Source of the DNA: Bacteroidia bacterium
GTDB lineage: Bacteria; Bacteroidota; Bacteroidia; J057
Length of the DNA: 64,000 nucleotides
Assembly: GCA_033391075.1 (NCBI GenBank)
Contig: JAWPMV010000001.1
Location: 4,216,001 to 4,280,000 of the forward strand
Direction: 5' to 3'
In this document: piece by piece, positions 44,301 through 52,784 of the stretch
Layout: each line of letters starts with the position of its first letter
Numbering within the stretch: the first letter of the stretch is position 1
Notes under the pieces: generated by a model
Told to the model about the DNA's origin: nothing
What the model saw: only the letters and a program-made list of their open reading frames with translations
Database searches by the model: none
Program-made: the position numbers and the translations under genes

Positions 44301-47300
44301 ATGATCAATCGCATCATAGAATTTTCTATAAAGAATAAATTATTAACGGGCCTCATGGTGTTGGGCCTTATCGCCTGGGGGATTTTTTCCCTCGGCAGAT
44401 TGCCAATAGATGCCGTTCCGGACATCACAGACAACCAAATCCAGGTGATCACCACTTCCCCCTCACTGGCTGCCCAGGAAGTGGAGCAATTCATTACTTT
44501 CCCCCTCGAAATGCAGCTTGGAAATATTCCACGCGTAGAAAATGTGCGCTCCATTTCGAGATTTGGGCTATCTGTTATTACGGTGGTCTTTGAGGAAGAC
44601 ATGGATATCTATCTAGCCAGGCAGTTGATTTCCGAGAGACTTCAATTGGTTAAAGAGGAAATCCCGGCATCTTTCGGTCAACCGGAGATGGGACCGATTA
44701 CCACCGGCCTGGGAGAAATCTATCAGTATGTCCTCTATGCAAAAGAGAGTCATAAAAAGGAATTCAGCCCGATGGAATTGCGGAGTTTACAGGACTGGGT
44801 GGTGAAACGCCAACTCATGGGGATAGACGGAGTCATCGAAATCAACAGCCTAGGTGGATTTCTCAAACAATATGAAGTCGCCATCAATCCCGAAAAGCTC
44901 AAAAGTCGCAAGCTATCTCTGACAGATGTATATGAAGCCCTGGCAAACAATAATGCCAATACGGGTGGTTCATATATAGAAAAAGCCGAGCAAACCTATT
45001 TCATCCGGGGAGAAGGCTTCCTCAAGGACGAATCAGAAATTGAACAGGTGTTGGTAAAACAGGTTGACGGTCTTCCGATCCTCATTAAAGACCTGGCGAA
45101 AGTACAATTGGGTCATGCTCCCAGATTTGGAGCAGTAACCATGAATGGAATGGGTGAAGTAGTCGCCGGACAAGTGCTCATGCTCAAGGGAGAGAATGCA
45201 GCGGAAGTTACGCGCAAAGTAAAAGAGCGAATGGAACAGATCCGATCCTCTTTACCAGAAGGAGTGCTTATGGAAGCTTATCTGGACCGAACGAAACTCG
45301 TCAACCAAACAACAGAAACCGTAATTACCAACCTGATCGAAGGGGGACTGATTGTAATTTTTGTACTGGTTTTACTCCTGGGGAATCTGAGAGCAGGTCT
45401 CATAGTGGCATCCGTTATCCCCCTTTCTATGCTCTTCGCTGTATCCATGATGAATGTATTTGGCGTTTCGGCCAATCTGATGAGTCTGGGTGCCATAGAC
45501 TTTGGGCTGATTGTCGATGGAGCGGTAATTATTGTTGAAGCCATCCTCCACCATTTGGGTCTCAAAAGCTTCAAGGGACAGATTTCACAGGATAAAATGG
45601 ACAATGAGGTCTTTCAGGCAGCTTCAAAAATCAGAACATCTGCAGCATTTGGGGAAATAATTATCCTTATCGTTTATCTGCCGATTCTATTTTTAGTAGG
45701 TATTGAAGGAAAGATGTTTCGGCCCATGGCCCAAACGGTAGGTTTCGCAATCCTGGGAGCCCTGATTCTCTCCCTGACCTATGTGCCCATGATATCGGCC
45801 CTTTTCCTTAGCAAAAAACCTATCCAGATTGCTCCTTTCTCCCAAAAGATCATCGCTTTCTTCCAGCAATTGTATACGCCCGTTTTGGCTTTTGCTTTCC
45901 GCTTCAAAGCTATTTTCCTTCTGGCCACGCTGGGACTCTTTATCCTCAGCATGCTGACTTTGAGAAATATGGGAGGAGAATTTATCCCAACCCTGGAAGA
46001 AGGGGATTTTGCCCTGCACCAAATTCTCCCTCCAGGTAGCTCGATCGCACAAGGGGTGAAAGTTTCGGCCGAACTACAAAACATGATCCTGGATAAATTT
46101 CCAGAAGTCGAGAAAGTCGTAACCAAGATCGGAACAGCAGAAATCCCCACAGATATAATGCCTTTGGAAGCGGGAGATATTTTTGTCATCCTCAAACCTA
46201 AAAGCGAGTGGACCAGTGCAAAAAGTCGAGAGGAGCTCTTCGAAAAGATGGAAGAGGAGATGAATCAGTATCCCGGAGTTATTTATGAATTCACCCAGCC
46301 CATCCAAATGCGATTCAATGAATTGATGACCGGGATCAGGCAGGATATAGCCATAAAGATATTTGGAGAGGATCTCGGAATCCTGGCGCAAAAGGGAGAA
46401 GATGCCAAAGAAATCATGGAGGGAATAGAAGGAGTAGGAGATATACAGGTAGAACCAACAGCAGGACTTAGACAAATGTTGGTGAAATATGAACGCTCAA
46501 AAATTTCCAAATTCGGTCTGAGCATAGAAGAGATCAATCGCATCATCCGGGGGAGCTTTGCCGGGGAAAAGGCAGGAGTGATGTTTGAAGAAGAAAAACG
46601 ATTCGATATTGTAGTTCGGCTTGATCCGGAATTCCGGCAAAATATTCAGGACTTGCGCAATCTATATGTTCCTCTTCCATCCGGAGGGCAAATTCCTCTG
46701 AGCGAATTGGCACAAATTGATTTCGAAGATGGGCCAACTCAGATTTCCAGAGAAAATGCCCAAAGAAGAATCACCATCGGCGTAAATGCGAGGGGAAGAG
46801 ATGTAGAAAGTCTGGTTACTGAAATTAAAGAAGAGCTAGCGGAACAACTGGAACTCCCCGATGGGTATTATGTCAATTATGGTGGGCAATTTGAGAATCT
46901 GGAAAATGCCCAGGCCAGGCTGGCGGTAGTTGTACCTGTCGCACTCGCCTTAATATTCTTTCTCCTCTTCACCACCTTCAAAAGCCTGCAACAGAGCCTG
47001 ATCATTTTCACAGCTATCCCTATGTCGGCCATTGGTGGGATATGGGCACTTTACCTCAGAGGTATGCCATTCAGTATTTCAGCCGGAGTAGGCTTTATTG
47101 CCTTGTTTGGAGTAGCAGTGCTCAATGGAATCGTACTACTCTCCTATTTCAATACCCTCAAAGGACAAGGGATGGATGATCTTATGGAACGTATCAAAGC
47201 AGGCACGCAAGTACGATTGCGACCTGTGATCATGACAGCTGCTGTTGCCTCTCTGGGATTCCTGCCTATGGCTGTGTCTACTGCAGCTGGTGCAGAGGTC

Positions 47301-48605
47301 CAGCAACCCCTGGCTACAGTCGTAATTGGTGGCTTACTTTCGGCCACTTTCCTCACCCTAATCATTTTACCGATACTATACTTTTATGCTGAAAAGACTA
47401 TGAAAAGCGCAAACTCCAAAGCCAGTTTGATTGTCTTATTCCTATTGATAAGTGCTCCTCTCAGCAATTATGCACAAAGCAGCATAAGCCTGGAAGAAGC
47501 TATTTCTATTTCTCTCCAAAATGCACCCAATCTCAAAAGAGATGCTTTCATGCAGGAAGCAGTAGAGAAACTGAGTAAGGGAAGTCTGCTCAATCCTCGT
47601 ACAAATCTGTTTACCAGTGGAGAAGAAATCGACAATAATTTTGACAATGGAATTCGATCTATTGGATTCATGCAAACATTCAACCTTCCCGCTGCAAATA
47701 AGGCCAGCAAAAACTATTACCAGGAAAATACCAAAAGAGCCTTTGAGCAGTTGGCCCTTTCCCAAAGATCCCTGAAACAAGCTGTACGCAAAGCTTATTA
47801 TCAATGCACCTATATCTGGGAGCTAGACAGTCTTCAAAAAGATTGGCTGCGGTACTATGAAGAGTTTGCAGACATAGCTCAAATCCGATTTGAGGCTGGA
47901 GAAAGTGGAAAAATCCCTTTACTCAATGCCCAAACACGAAAACAGGAAATCCTCTTTATGGCTGAGCAGACAAGTTTGTCCAAAGACATTTCCCGGCAAG
48001 AACTCCAAAAATGGTTGTTCTCCGATAGCAGTTTTCAAGTGAAGCAGCGAAATTTCTCCCGGGTAGAATCCTTAAATTCTAGCCCAGGCCAAACTCATCC
48101 CTTCCTGAATATGCGCAAACAGGAGCTTGCCATGGCCCAGGCACAGGTGAAAGTCCAGCAAAGCAAACTCTTGCCACAGATACAGGCAGGAGGAAGATGG
48201 CAGACTATCAATGGGAATAGTCCTTTTTGGGCGTATCAAGCCGGAATCAACATCCCTTTATTCCGAAAATCCTATCGCAATTTTGTAGAGTCAGCCAGGG
48301 TTTCAGTTAAGGCGAAAGAAGCCGAGTTGAGCTATCAGGAATCTCTGCTTGCCAAAAACAGAAGCATCCTGGACCAGAGGCTACAAAGAAGCCTCCAGGC
48401 CATCAAAGTGCTGGAAGAACAATTGCTGGTCCTGGCCAGCGAACAACAAAGTATCAGTCGCGAGGCCTACCAAAAGGGAGAAATCAATTATGTCCAGTAC
48501 ATGCAAAGTCTGGATAAATGGATGGAGCTTAGGATGAAGCATCTCCAAAGCCTGTATGAATGGCACCTGCTCTATGCAGACTTTCTTTACCTAAATGAAG
48601 CCTAA
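44301..48605 (+). CDS. CusA/CzcA-family heavy-metal RND pump fused to a TolC/CusC-like outer-membrane channel
   Basis: 1434 residues. Residues 1 to about 1030 are a full HME-RND pump: first helix KNKLLTGLMVLGLIAWGIFS, DAVPDITDNQIQV, helix 4 with GAIDFGLIVDGAVIIVEA, the second porter half opening GGEFIPTLEEGDFALHQ, and C-terminal helices (AVLNGIVLLSYFN, RLRPVIMTAAVASLGFLPM). After YAEKTMKSANSKAS there is another hydrophobic stretch, SLIVLFLLISAPLSNYAQ (about 1040-1057), which looks like a former signal peptide, then a TolC-type helical channel (SLEEAISISLQNAPNLKRDA to the end). It exports Cu/Ag or Co/Zn/Cd type ions; the exact metal is unresolved. The adaptor gene follows 11 bp later. Confidence 0.95.
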   Translation: MINRIIEFSIKNKLLTGLMVLGLIAWGIFSLGRLPIDAVPDITDNQIQVITTSPSLAAQEVEQFITFPLEMQLGNIPRVENVRSISRFGLSVITVVFEEDMDIYLARQLISERLQLVKEEIPASFGQPEMGPITTGLGEIYQYVLYAKESHKKEFSPMELRSLQDWVVKRQLMGIDGVIEINSLGGFLKQYEVAINPEKLKSRKLSLTDVYEALANNNANTGGSYIEKAEQTYFIRGEGFLKDESEIEQVLVKQVDGLPILIKDLAKVQLGHAPRFGAVTMNGMGEVVAGQVLMLKGENAAEVTRKVKERMEQIRSSLPEGVLMEAYLDRTKLVNQTTETVITNLIEGGLIVIFVLVLLLGNLRAGLIVASVIPLSMLFAVSMMNVFGVSANLMSLGAIDFGLIVDGAVIIVEAILHHLGLKSFKGQISQDKMDNEVFQAASKIRTSAAFGEIIILIVYLPILFLVGIEGKMFRPMAQTVGFAILGALILSLTYVPMISALFLSKKPIQIAPFSQKIIAFFQQLYTPVLAFAFRFKAIFLLATLGLFILSMLTLRNMGGEFIPTLEEGDFALHQILPPGSSIAQGVKVSAELQNMILDKFPEVEKVVTKIGTAEIPTDIMPLEAGDIFVILKPKSEWTSAKSREELFEKMEEEMNQYPGVIYEFTQPIQMRFNELMTGIRQDIAIKIFGEDLGILAQKGEDAKEIMEGIEGVGDIQVEPTAGLRQMLVKYERSKISKFGLSIEEINRIIRGSFAGEKAGVMFEEEKRFDIVVRLDPEFRQNIQDLRNLYVPLPSGGQIPLSELAQIDFEDGPTQISRENAQRRITIGVNARGRDVESLVTEIKEELAEQLELPDGYYVNYGGQFENLENAQARLAVVVPVALALIFFLLFTTFKSLQQSLIIFTAIPMSAIGGIWALYLRGMPFSISAGVGFIALFGVAVLNGIVLLSYFNTLKGQGMDDLMERIKAGTQVRLRPVIMTAAVASLGFLPMAVSTAAGAEVQQPLATVVIGGLLSATFLTLIILPILYFYAEKTMKSANSKASLIVLFLLISAPLSNYAQSSISLEEAISISLQNAPNLKRDAFMQEAVEKLSKGSLLNPRTNLFTSGEEIDNNFDNGIRSIGFMQTFNLPAANKASKNYYQENTKRAFEQLALSQRSLKQAVRKAYYQCTYIWELDSLQKDWLRYYEEFADIAQIRFEAGESGKIPLLNAQTRKQEILFMAEQTSLSKDISRQELQKWLFSDSSFQVKQRNFSRVESLNSSPGQTHPFLNMRKQELAMAQAQVKVQQSKLLPQIQAGGRWQTINGNSPFWAYQAGINIPLFRKSYRNFVESARVSVKAKEAELSYQESLLAKNRSILDQRLQRSLQAIKVLEEQLLVLASEQQSISREAYQKGEINYVQYMQSLDKWMELRMKHLQSLYEWHLLYADFLYLNEA

Positions 48606-48616
48606 TAAAGAAAATC

Positions 48617-49786
48617 ATGAGAATTTTACTATATATATTTATCATCATCAGCCTCTTTGCATGTGAGGAAGAAGCAGACTCACATGGACATTCACATGCT
48701 CCAGAAGCTGCAGAAGAACATGAAGGAGAAATTTCCCTTACGGCCATGCAAATGAGTAAAATCGGCTTAAAATTGGGGAGTTTTGAAGAAATCAACCTCA
48801 AAGGAGTAATCCGTGTGAATGGCGTATTGGAACTGCCTCCTCAAAACAAAGCCAGTGTTAGCACGCAGTTAGGGGGAATTGTTCAAAGAATTCACGTAAA
48901 GCCAGGTCAGTTTATCCGAAAAGGAGGGCTGCTCGCCAGCATCCAGTACAAAGAACTTCTGGATTGGCAGGAAGAGCTGGGCGTAGTTGAGGGACAACTC
49001 TTGTACATTCGTAAAGAATATGAGCGTCAAAAAGACCTAGTCGAAAAGGAGATTGCTGCTCGCAAGCAGTTTGAAAAGGTCGAATCTGAACTTAAAATAG
49101 CAGAGACTAAACGAAAAGCCTTGCGGTCCAAATTGGGTCTATTGGGGCTGAATCCGGATAAACTGGAAGGGGATCTTATCTCCAGCCTGGGACTTCGTTC
49201 TCCCATAGGAGGTTTTGTCAAAGATATCAATGTAAATACTGGCACATTCGTCCAACCCCAGGAAGTCCTCTTTGATATTGTAGACAATCATCACTTGCAT
49301 ATCGACCTCAAAGTATTTGAGAAAGACCTTCCCTATATCTCTTTGGGCCAAAAGATTGACTTTAGTTTGCAAAGCGATCCCAGCAAGATTATGCAAGCCA
49401 GTATTTTCTCGATATCCAAAGCCATGAATGAAGAAGACCGAACTGTCATGGTACATGCGGAAATAGATAATAAAGATGAACGCCTCATTCCGGGTATGTA
49501 CATTGAAGCTCGTATAATCGTTGACGATCAAAAAGTTATGGCTTTACCCGAATCAGCCATTAGTACAGATAAAGGGCTTGACTTTATTTTTGTAAAAGAA
49601 GAGACCAGTGGAATGGAGACTCACTTTAAGAAAGTCCAGGTACTTACGGGAAAGCGAGATATCGGATATGTGGAAGCAGAAGCTCTTGAGAAATTGACGG
49701 GTAAAGAAGAAATCGTGGTAGAAGGAGCTTTTTTCCTGATGGCACAAAGCAAAAAAGGAGAAGTTGGGGGAGGCCATCACCACTAA
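48617..49786 (+). CDS. RND efflux periplasmic adaptor (CusB/CzcB family)
   Basis: 389 residues; lipobox LFAC near residues 13-16, so membrane-anchored in the periplasm. A His-rich N-terminal segment (SHGHSHAPEAAEEHEGE) and a final HHH could bind the metal. The lipoyl/barrel-sandwich halves (PPQNKASVSTQLGGIVQRIH and LRSPIGGFVKDINVNTGTFV) flank a helical hairpin at about 115-165. A beta-barrel and membrane-proximal domain follow (EARIIVDDQKVMALPESAI). With the fused pump-channel upstream it completes the tripartite system in a two-gene arrangement. Confidence 0.94.
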   Translation: MRILLYIFIIISLFACEEEADSHGHSHAPEAAEEHEGEISLTAMQMSKIGLKLGSFEEINLKGVIRVNGVLELPPQNKASVSTQLGGIVQRIHVKPGQFIRKGGLLASIQYKELLDWQEELGVVEGQLLYIRKEYERQKDLVEKEIAARKQFEKVESELKIAETKRKALRSKLGLLGLNPDKLEGDLISSLGLRSPIGGFVKDINVNTGTFVQPQEVLFDIVDNHHLHIDLKVFEKDLPYISLGQKIDFSLQSDPSKIMQASIFSISKAMNEEDRTVMVHAEIDNKDERLIPGMYIEARIIVDDQKVMALPESAISTDKGLDFIFVKEETSGMETHFKKVQVLTGKRDIGYVEAEALEKLTGKEEIVVEGAFFLMAQSKKGEVGGGHHH

Positions 49787-49800
49787 ATAGGAAAGACAGA

Positions 49801-49890
49801 TCAAATTCAAGCTTCAAGTGCAAGAGTCGATTTACGAGAACTTGAATTTGACATTTGCACCTGGATTAATAATGCGACTTGAGCATTATT
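49801..49890. repeat. Inverted repeats downstream of the adaptor gene
   Basis: TCAAATTCAAG (49801-49811) and CTTGAATTTGA (49841-49851) are 11-bp perfect arms; AATAATGC (49868-49875) and GCATTATT (49883-49890) form a second 8-bp hairpin. They may be mRNA-end structures of the efflux operon. Confidence 0.45.
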
Positions 49891-49914
49891 GATGAAAAGG
49901 ATATACTAAAAAAA

Positions 49915-49946
49915 GGCCCGAATGAATGATCATTCAGGCCTTTTTT
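49915..49946. terminator. Intrinsic terminator between efflux operon and HhH gene
   Basis: GGCCCGAATGA, loop ATGA, TCATTCAGGCC: an 11-bp stem with one mismatch, with AAAAAAA before and TTTTTT after, so it can work for both convergent units. Confidence 0.9.
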
Positions 49947-49961
49947 CTATTACAAAAGAAA

Positions 49962-50660
49962 TTATTTTTCTTCGAGGATCAGCTGCACATATCTTTCCAG
50001 CCTGGCAACTTCCTTTTCATCCACATATTTGCCAATCTCTCTGCGAAATTGCTCGATATTCTTATATGGACGATATTCTTCAAACTCATGGGCCATCTTG
50101 TTTCCAACTCCGGGAATTGCCTTAATCTCAGCCTCAGTAGCTGTATTTAGATCAATTGGGACGAAAACATACTGCTCATAACGCGCTATTTCCTCATCAT
50201 CTACGTATTTACCCATCTCTCTTCTGAATTGCTCGACCTTTGTGTAAGGACGGTATTCTTCAAACTCATGGGCCATTTTATCACCAACTCCGGGAACCAT
50301 TTTGAATTCCGCCTCAGTGGCAGTGTTCAGGTTCATAGGAATAAAGAGTTTAGCAGCCAGTTCTTTCAAGGCCTCTTCTCCCATTCCAGCGAGCAAAGTA
50401 TTCAGATCGCCTTGTGACATGATGGGCCTGGCTTCCATTACCGCGGCTACCATTTCCTCAGTAAGTCCGAGAGCGCCTAAGTCTTCTTCACTTGCCTGAT
50501 TGGGATTCAAAACGGCAGCGGCTTCCATAGTTTCTTCCGCTTGAGGTGATTCCATTTCCGTTTTCTCAGCTTCTGTTTCTTTAGTAGCAGATTTTTCTCC
50601 ACAAGCACTAAAGATAAAGGCCAAAGCCAATAAGCTTATAATTGCTATATTTTTAAGCAT
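49962..50660 (-). CDS. Helix-hairpin-helix (ComEA-like) lipoprotein with an internal duplication
   Basis: 232 residues; lipobox FSAC near residues 18-21, then a Glu/Lys/Thr-rich linker. Three HhH-like units follow. The first, degenerate unit starts NPNQASEEDLGALGL near 57. The second (MNLNTATEAEFKMVPGVGDK, near 113) and third (IDLNTATEAEIKAIPGVGNK, near 172) are nearly identical and each continue with MAHEFEEYRPY, EQFRRE and GKYVD. HhH units bind DNA backbone non-specifically or pack with partners; a surface lipoprotein form suggests DNA capture or a scaffold role. A small membrane-protein gene lies 22 bp upstream on the same strand, so co-expression is likely. Confidence 0.85.
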   Translation of the reverse strand: MLKNIAIISLLALAFIFSACGEKSATKETEAEKTEMESPQAEETMEAAAVLNPNQASEEDLGALGLTEEMVAAVMEARPIMSQGDLNTLLAGMGEEALKELAAKLFIPMNLNTATEAEFKMVPGVGDKMAHEFEEYRPYTKVEQFRREMGKYVDDEEIARYEQYVFVPIDLNTATEAEIKAIPGVGNKMAHEFEEYRPYKNIEQFRREIGKYVDEKEVARLERYVQLILEEK

Positions 50661-50682
50661 AAGGTGATGTATATAAATTTGG

Positions 50683-51084
50683 TTAATTATCTGTTTTAGA
50701 CACGCGAAGGTATAACAATCCTATCATCCCACTGGCCAACATCGTACCGGGCGCCAGAGCAGGAGTCGCTCCTTTCAGGCTTTCCCAAATAAGCGTTAAG
50801 CCTCCCATATTGGGATACATTTCCAGTTCAAATTCAATATTTCCCTTCAAATGAAAGAAAATACCGAGCCCTGCACTGAGCATAGATAATAGCATCAGTC
50901 CATAAAAGATTTGCTCCAGTTTTTTGCTTGGGGAGGAATGAAGCCAGATGATAAGGACAGAAGAAAGCAGGATAAGTACCAGAGGTACCCATTGCCAGAA
51001 ATCTTCCATGTGTTCCAATAGAAATAGTTCGGCACCAGCCCCAAGGCTGCTTACCAGAAATATTGCCAAGATGAATTTGCGCAT
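50683..51084 (-). CDS. Four-helix integral membrane protein, unknown function
   Basis: 133 residues that are almost entirely hydrophobic in four segments: 4-22 (FILAIFLVSSLGAGAELFLL), 33-50 (WVPLVLILLSSVLIIWL), 60-82 (IFYGLMLLSMLSAGLGIFFH) and 103-127 (PALAPGTMLASGMIGLLYL). No catalytic motif is seen. It precedes the HhH lipoprotein gene by 22 bp. Confidence 0.68.
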   Translation of the reverse strand: MRKFILAIFLVSSLGAGAELFLLEHMEDFWQWVPLVLILLSSVLIIWLHSSPSKKLEQIFYGLMLLSMLSAGLGIFFHLKGNIEFELEMYPNMGGLTLIWESLKGATPALAPGTMLASGMIGLLYLRVSKTDN

Positions 51085-51159
51085 ATGCCAGGCATTTGTA
51101 CCGGCAAATATATACTTATATATAATGATTCTAAATAAGGAATGAAGAATTTTTCCTCT

Positions 51160-51588
51160 TTAGTCTCTTTTGCGCTCCTCTTTCAGCAAATGTTCGTCTA
51201 TTTCATTGATAATATCGGCTATACCGGTATAGGCCATCGGCTTGGGTATAAATACCTCAGCCCCCAACTCAAGTACCTCTTTGTGTAACTCGACATCTTC
51301 AATATCTGAAATGATCGCAACCGGAATATGTTCAAAGACCTCATGAGCTTTCAACTCAATCAGGGTTTCTTTGCCATCTTTGCCGGGCATATTCAGGTCC
51401 AAAAGTATTAAATGAGGAAGTAGGGAAAAGCTCTGATGCAATTTCTGCATGCTTTCGATAAGGGCATCGCCACTTTTAAAGCACTTTATCTGATATGTAG
51501 GTCCGTGTTCACCATTACCCAGTTGAAATAAATGTAGAAAGGCCGCATCATCGTCTGCATAAAAAATTAAGGGTAAATTCGTTTTCAT
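51160..51588 (-). CDS. Single-domain response regulator (receiver only)
   Basis: 142 residues forming one CheY-like domain: acidic patch ADDDAAF, phospho-acceptor Asp64 in LILLDLNMPGKDG, Thr/Ser switch region VAIISDIED, and the Lys in FIPKPMAYTG. An insertion (GNGEHGPTYQ) after the first helix is seen in the CheY-like group common in this phylum. No output domain, so it passes phosphate to a partner encoded elsewhere. No kinase gene is adjacent. Confidence 0.9.
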   Translation of the reverse strand: MKTNLPLIFYADDDAAFLHLFQLGNGEHGPTYQIKCFKSGDALIESMQKLHQSFSLLPHLILLDLNMPGKDGKETLIELKAHEVFEHIPVAIISDIEDVELHKEVLELGAEVFIPKPMAYTGIADIINEIDEHLLKEERKRD

Positions 51589-51841
51589 TTATCTATTTAA
51601 CCATTCGACATCCAAAGTATAGTTTGCCCCTATACTTGACAAGCCAACTGACATGGATGGTCTGTTTATTTCCCTGTTCCGAACTAATTGCCTCCCAATC
51701 AGAGCCCAATGCTTTTTAAAAGCTAACTCCCTCATTTTCTGAACGATTGATCAATTTTTGACCTTATTTTTATAATCGTAGCATATAGAAATATGCTATA
51801 ATCTATAAATCAGGCTTGAACTGCGTTTCGGCTTTGATGGA

Positions 51842-52134
51842 CCCACCGCCTCAGGCCCACACTCCCTTGTTCATACGAACAAAGGAGTGCGCACAGGGCC
51901 AGTATAAATAACCGAAGAGGTCCAGCGACTCTACACCACCATCCGTGCGTTGGCCCGGCAGAGCCCATTAGGAGAAGGGGCGGCTTGTGAGGCTGGCTTT
52001 GGGCTCTGCGATTTTTGCCCACTTTTTCTAAAAAAGTGGGACATAAACCTAAACTACCCTTCTTCAAAATCTTTCCCTAACAAACTAAAACACATCAATA
52101 TCAAGTAAGTATGTTGCATACAGGACTTAGTGAT
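51842..52134. repeat. 293-bp hairpin-rich repeat, copy 1
   Basis: First of three tandem units. It differs from copies 2 and 3 at only a few positions, for example CCCGGCAGAGCCCATTAGG against CCCTGCAGAGCCCATCGGG. It contains the same three hairpins as copy 2. The left border is abrupt near 51842. The minus-strand frame through it is described under findings. Confidence 0.93.
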
Positions 52135-52427
52135 CCCAGCGCCTCAGGCCCACACTCCCTTGTTCATACGAACAAAGGAGTGCGCACAGGGCCAGTATAA
52201 ATAACCGAAGAGGTCCAGCGACTCTACACCACCATCCGTGCGTTGGCCCTGCAGAGCCCATCGGGAGAAGGGGCGGCTTGTGAGGCTGGCTTTGGGCTCT
52301 GCGATTTTTGCCCACTTTTTCTAAAAAAGTGGGACATAAACCTAAACTACCCTTCTTCAAAATCTTTCCCTAACAATCTAAAACACATCAATATCAAGTA
52401 AGTATGTTGCATACAGGACTTAGTGAT
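52135..52427. repeat. 293-bp hairpin-rich repeat, copy 2
   Basis: Hairpin A: CACTCCCTTGTTC/GAACAAAGGAGTG (52153-52182, one mismatch), enclosed by GGCCC (52147-52151) and GGGCC (52189-52193). Hairpin B: GCAGAGCCCA/TGGGCTCTGC (52251-52302, 32-nt loop). Hairpin C: CCCACTTTTT/AAAAAGTGGG (52311-52333, 3-nt loop). An AT-rich linker of about 81 bp then leads to copy 3. Confidence 0.95.
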
Positions 52428-52639
52428 CCCAGCGCCTCAGGCCCACACTCCCTTGTTCATACGAACAAAGGAGTGCGCACAGGGCCAGTATAAATAACCG
52501 AAGAGGTCCAGCGACTCTACACCACCATCCGTGCGTTGGCCCTGCAGAGCCCATCGGGAGAAGGGGCGGCTTGTGAGGCTGGCTTTGGGCTCTGCGATTT
52601 TTGCCCACTTTTTCTAAAAAAGTGGGACATAAACATAAA
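52428..52639. repeat. 293-bp hairpin-rich repeat, copy 3 (212-bp core only)
   Basis: Identical to the core of copy 2 up to about 52634 and then diverges, without the linker. The core unit is therefore about 212 bp and the linker was carried along in the duplication. Confidence 0.93.
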
Positions 52640-52728
52640 TCACTCTCTTTCAGTATATTCCAGAAAAAAGCCCCAAAAAGCTCAAATATCCATTTACGCA
52701 AAACGTAAGACCTTTGAGGGATTCTTCA

Positions 52729-52759
52729 TTGTAAAGGGAACCCAAAATCCTTATATTCG
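52729..52759 (+). promoter_or_regulatory. Likely promoter of the glycine-zipper protein gene
   Basis: TTG (52729-52731), 20 bp, TATATTCG (52752-52759): one mismatch from TTG-N19-TAnnTTTG, 25 bp before the ATG at 52785. Confidence 0.42.
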
Positions 52760-52784
52760 TAAATACATGTAGAAATCTATTTCT

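Larger units (their letters stand above)
51589..52784. other. 1.2-kb stretch without a convincing gene
   Basis: About 250 bp of plain AT-rich sequence, then the three 293-bp repeats, then about 145 bp leading into the glycine-zipper protein gene. No transposase or RNA family is recognised. Confidence 0.65.

Noticed and set aside
51842-52639. CRISPR array
   Set aside because: The units are about 293 bp and nearly identical throughout; there are no short direct repeats with unique spacers and no cas genes.
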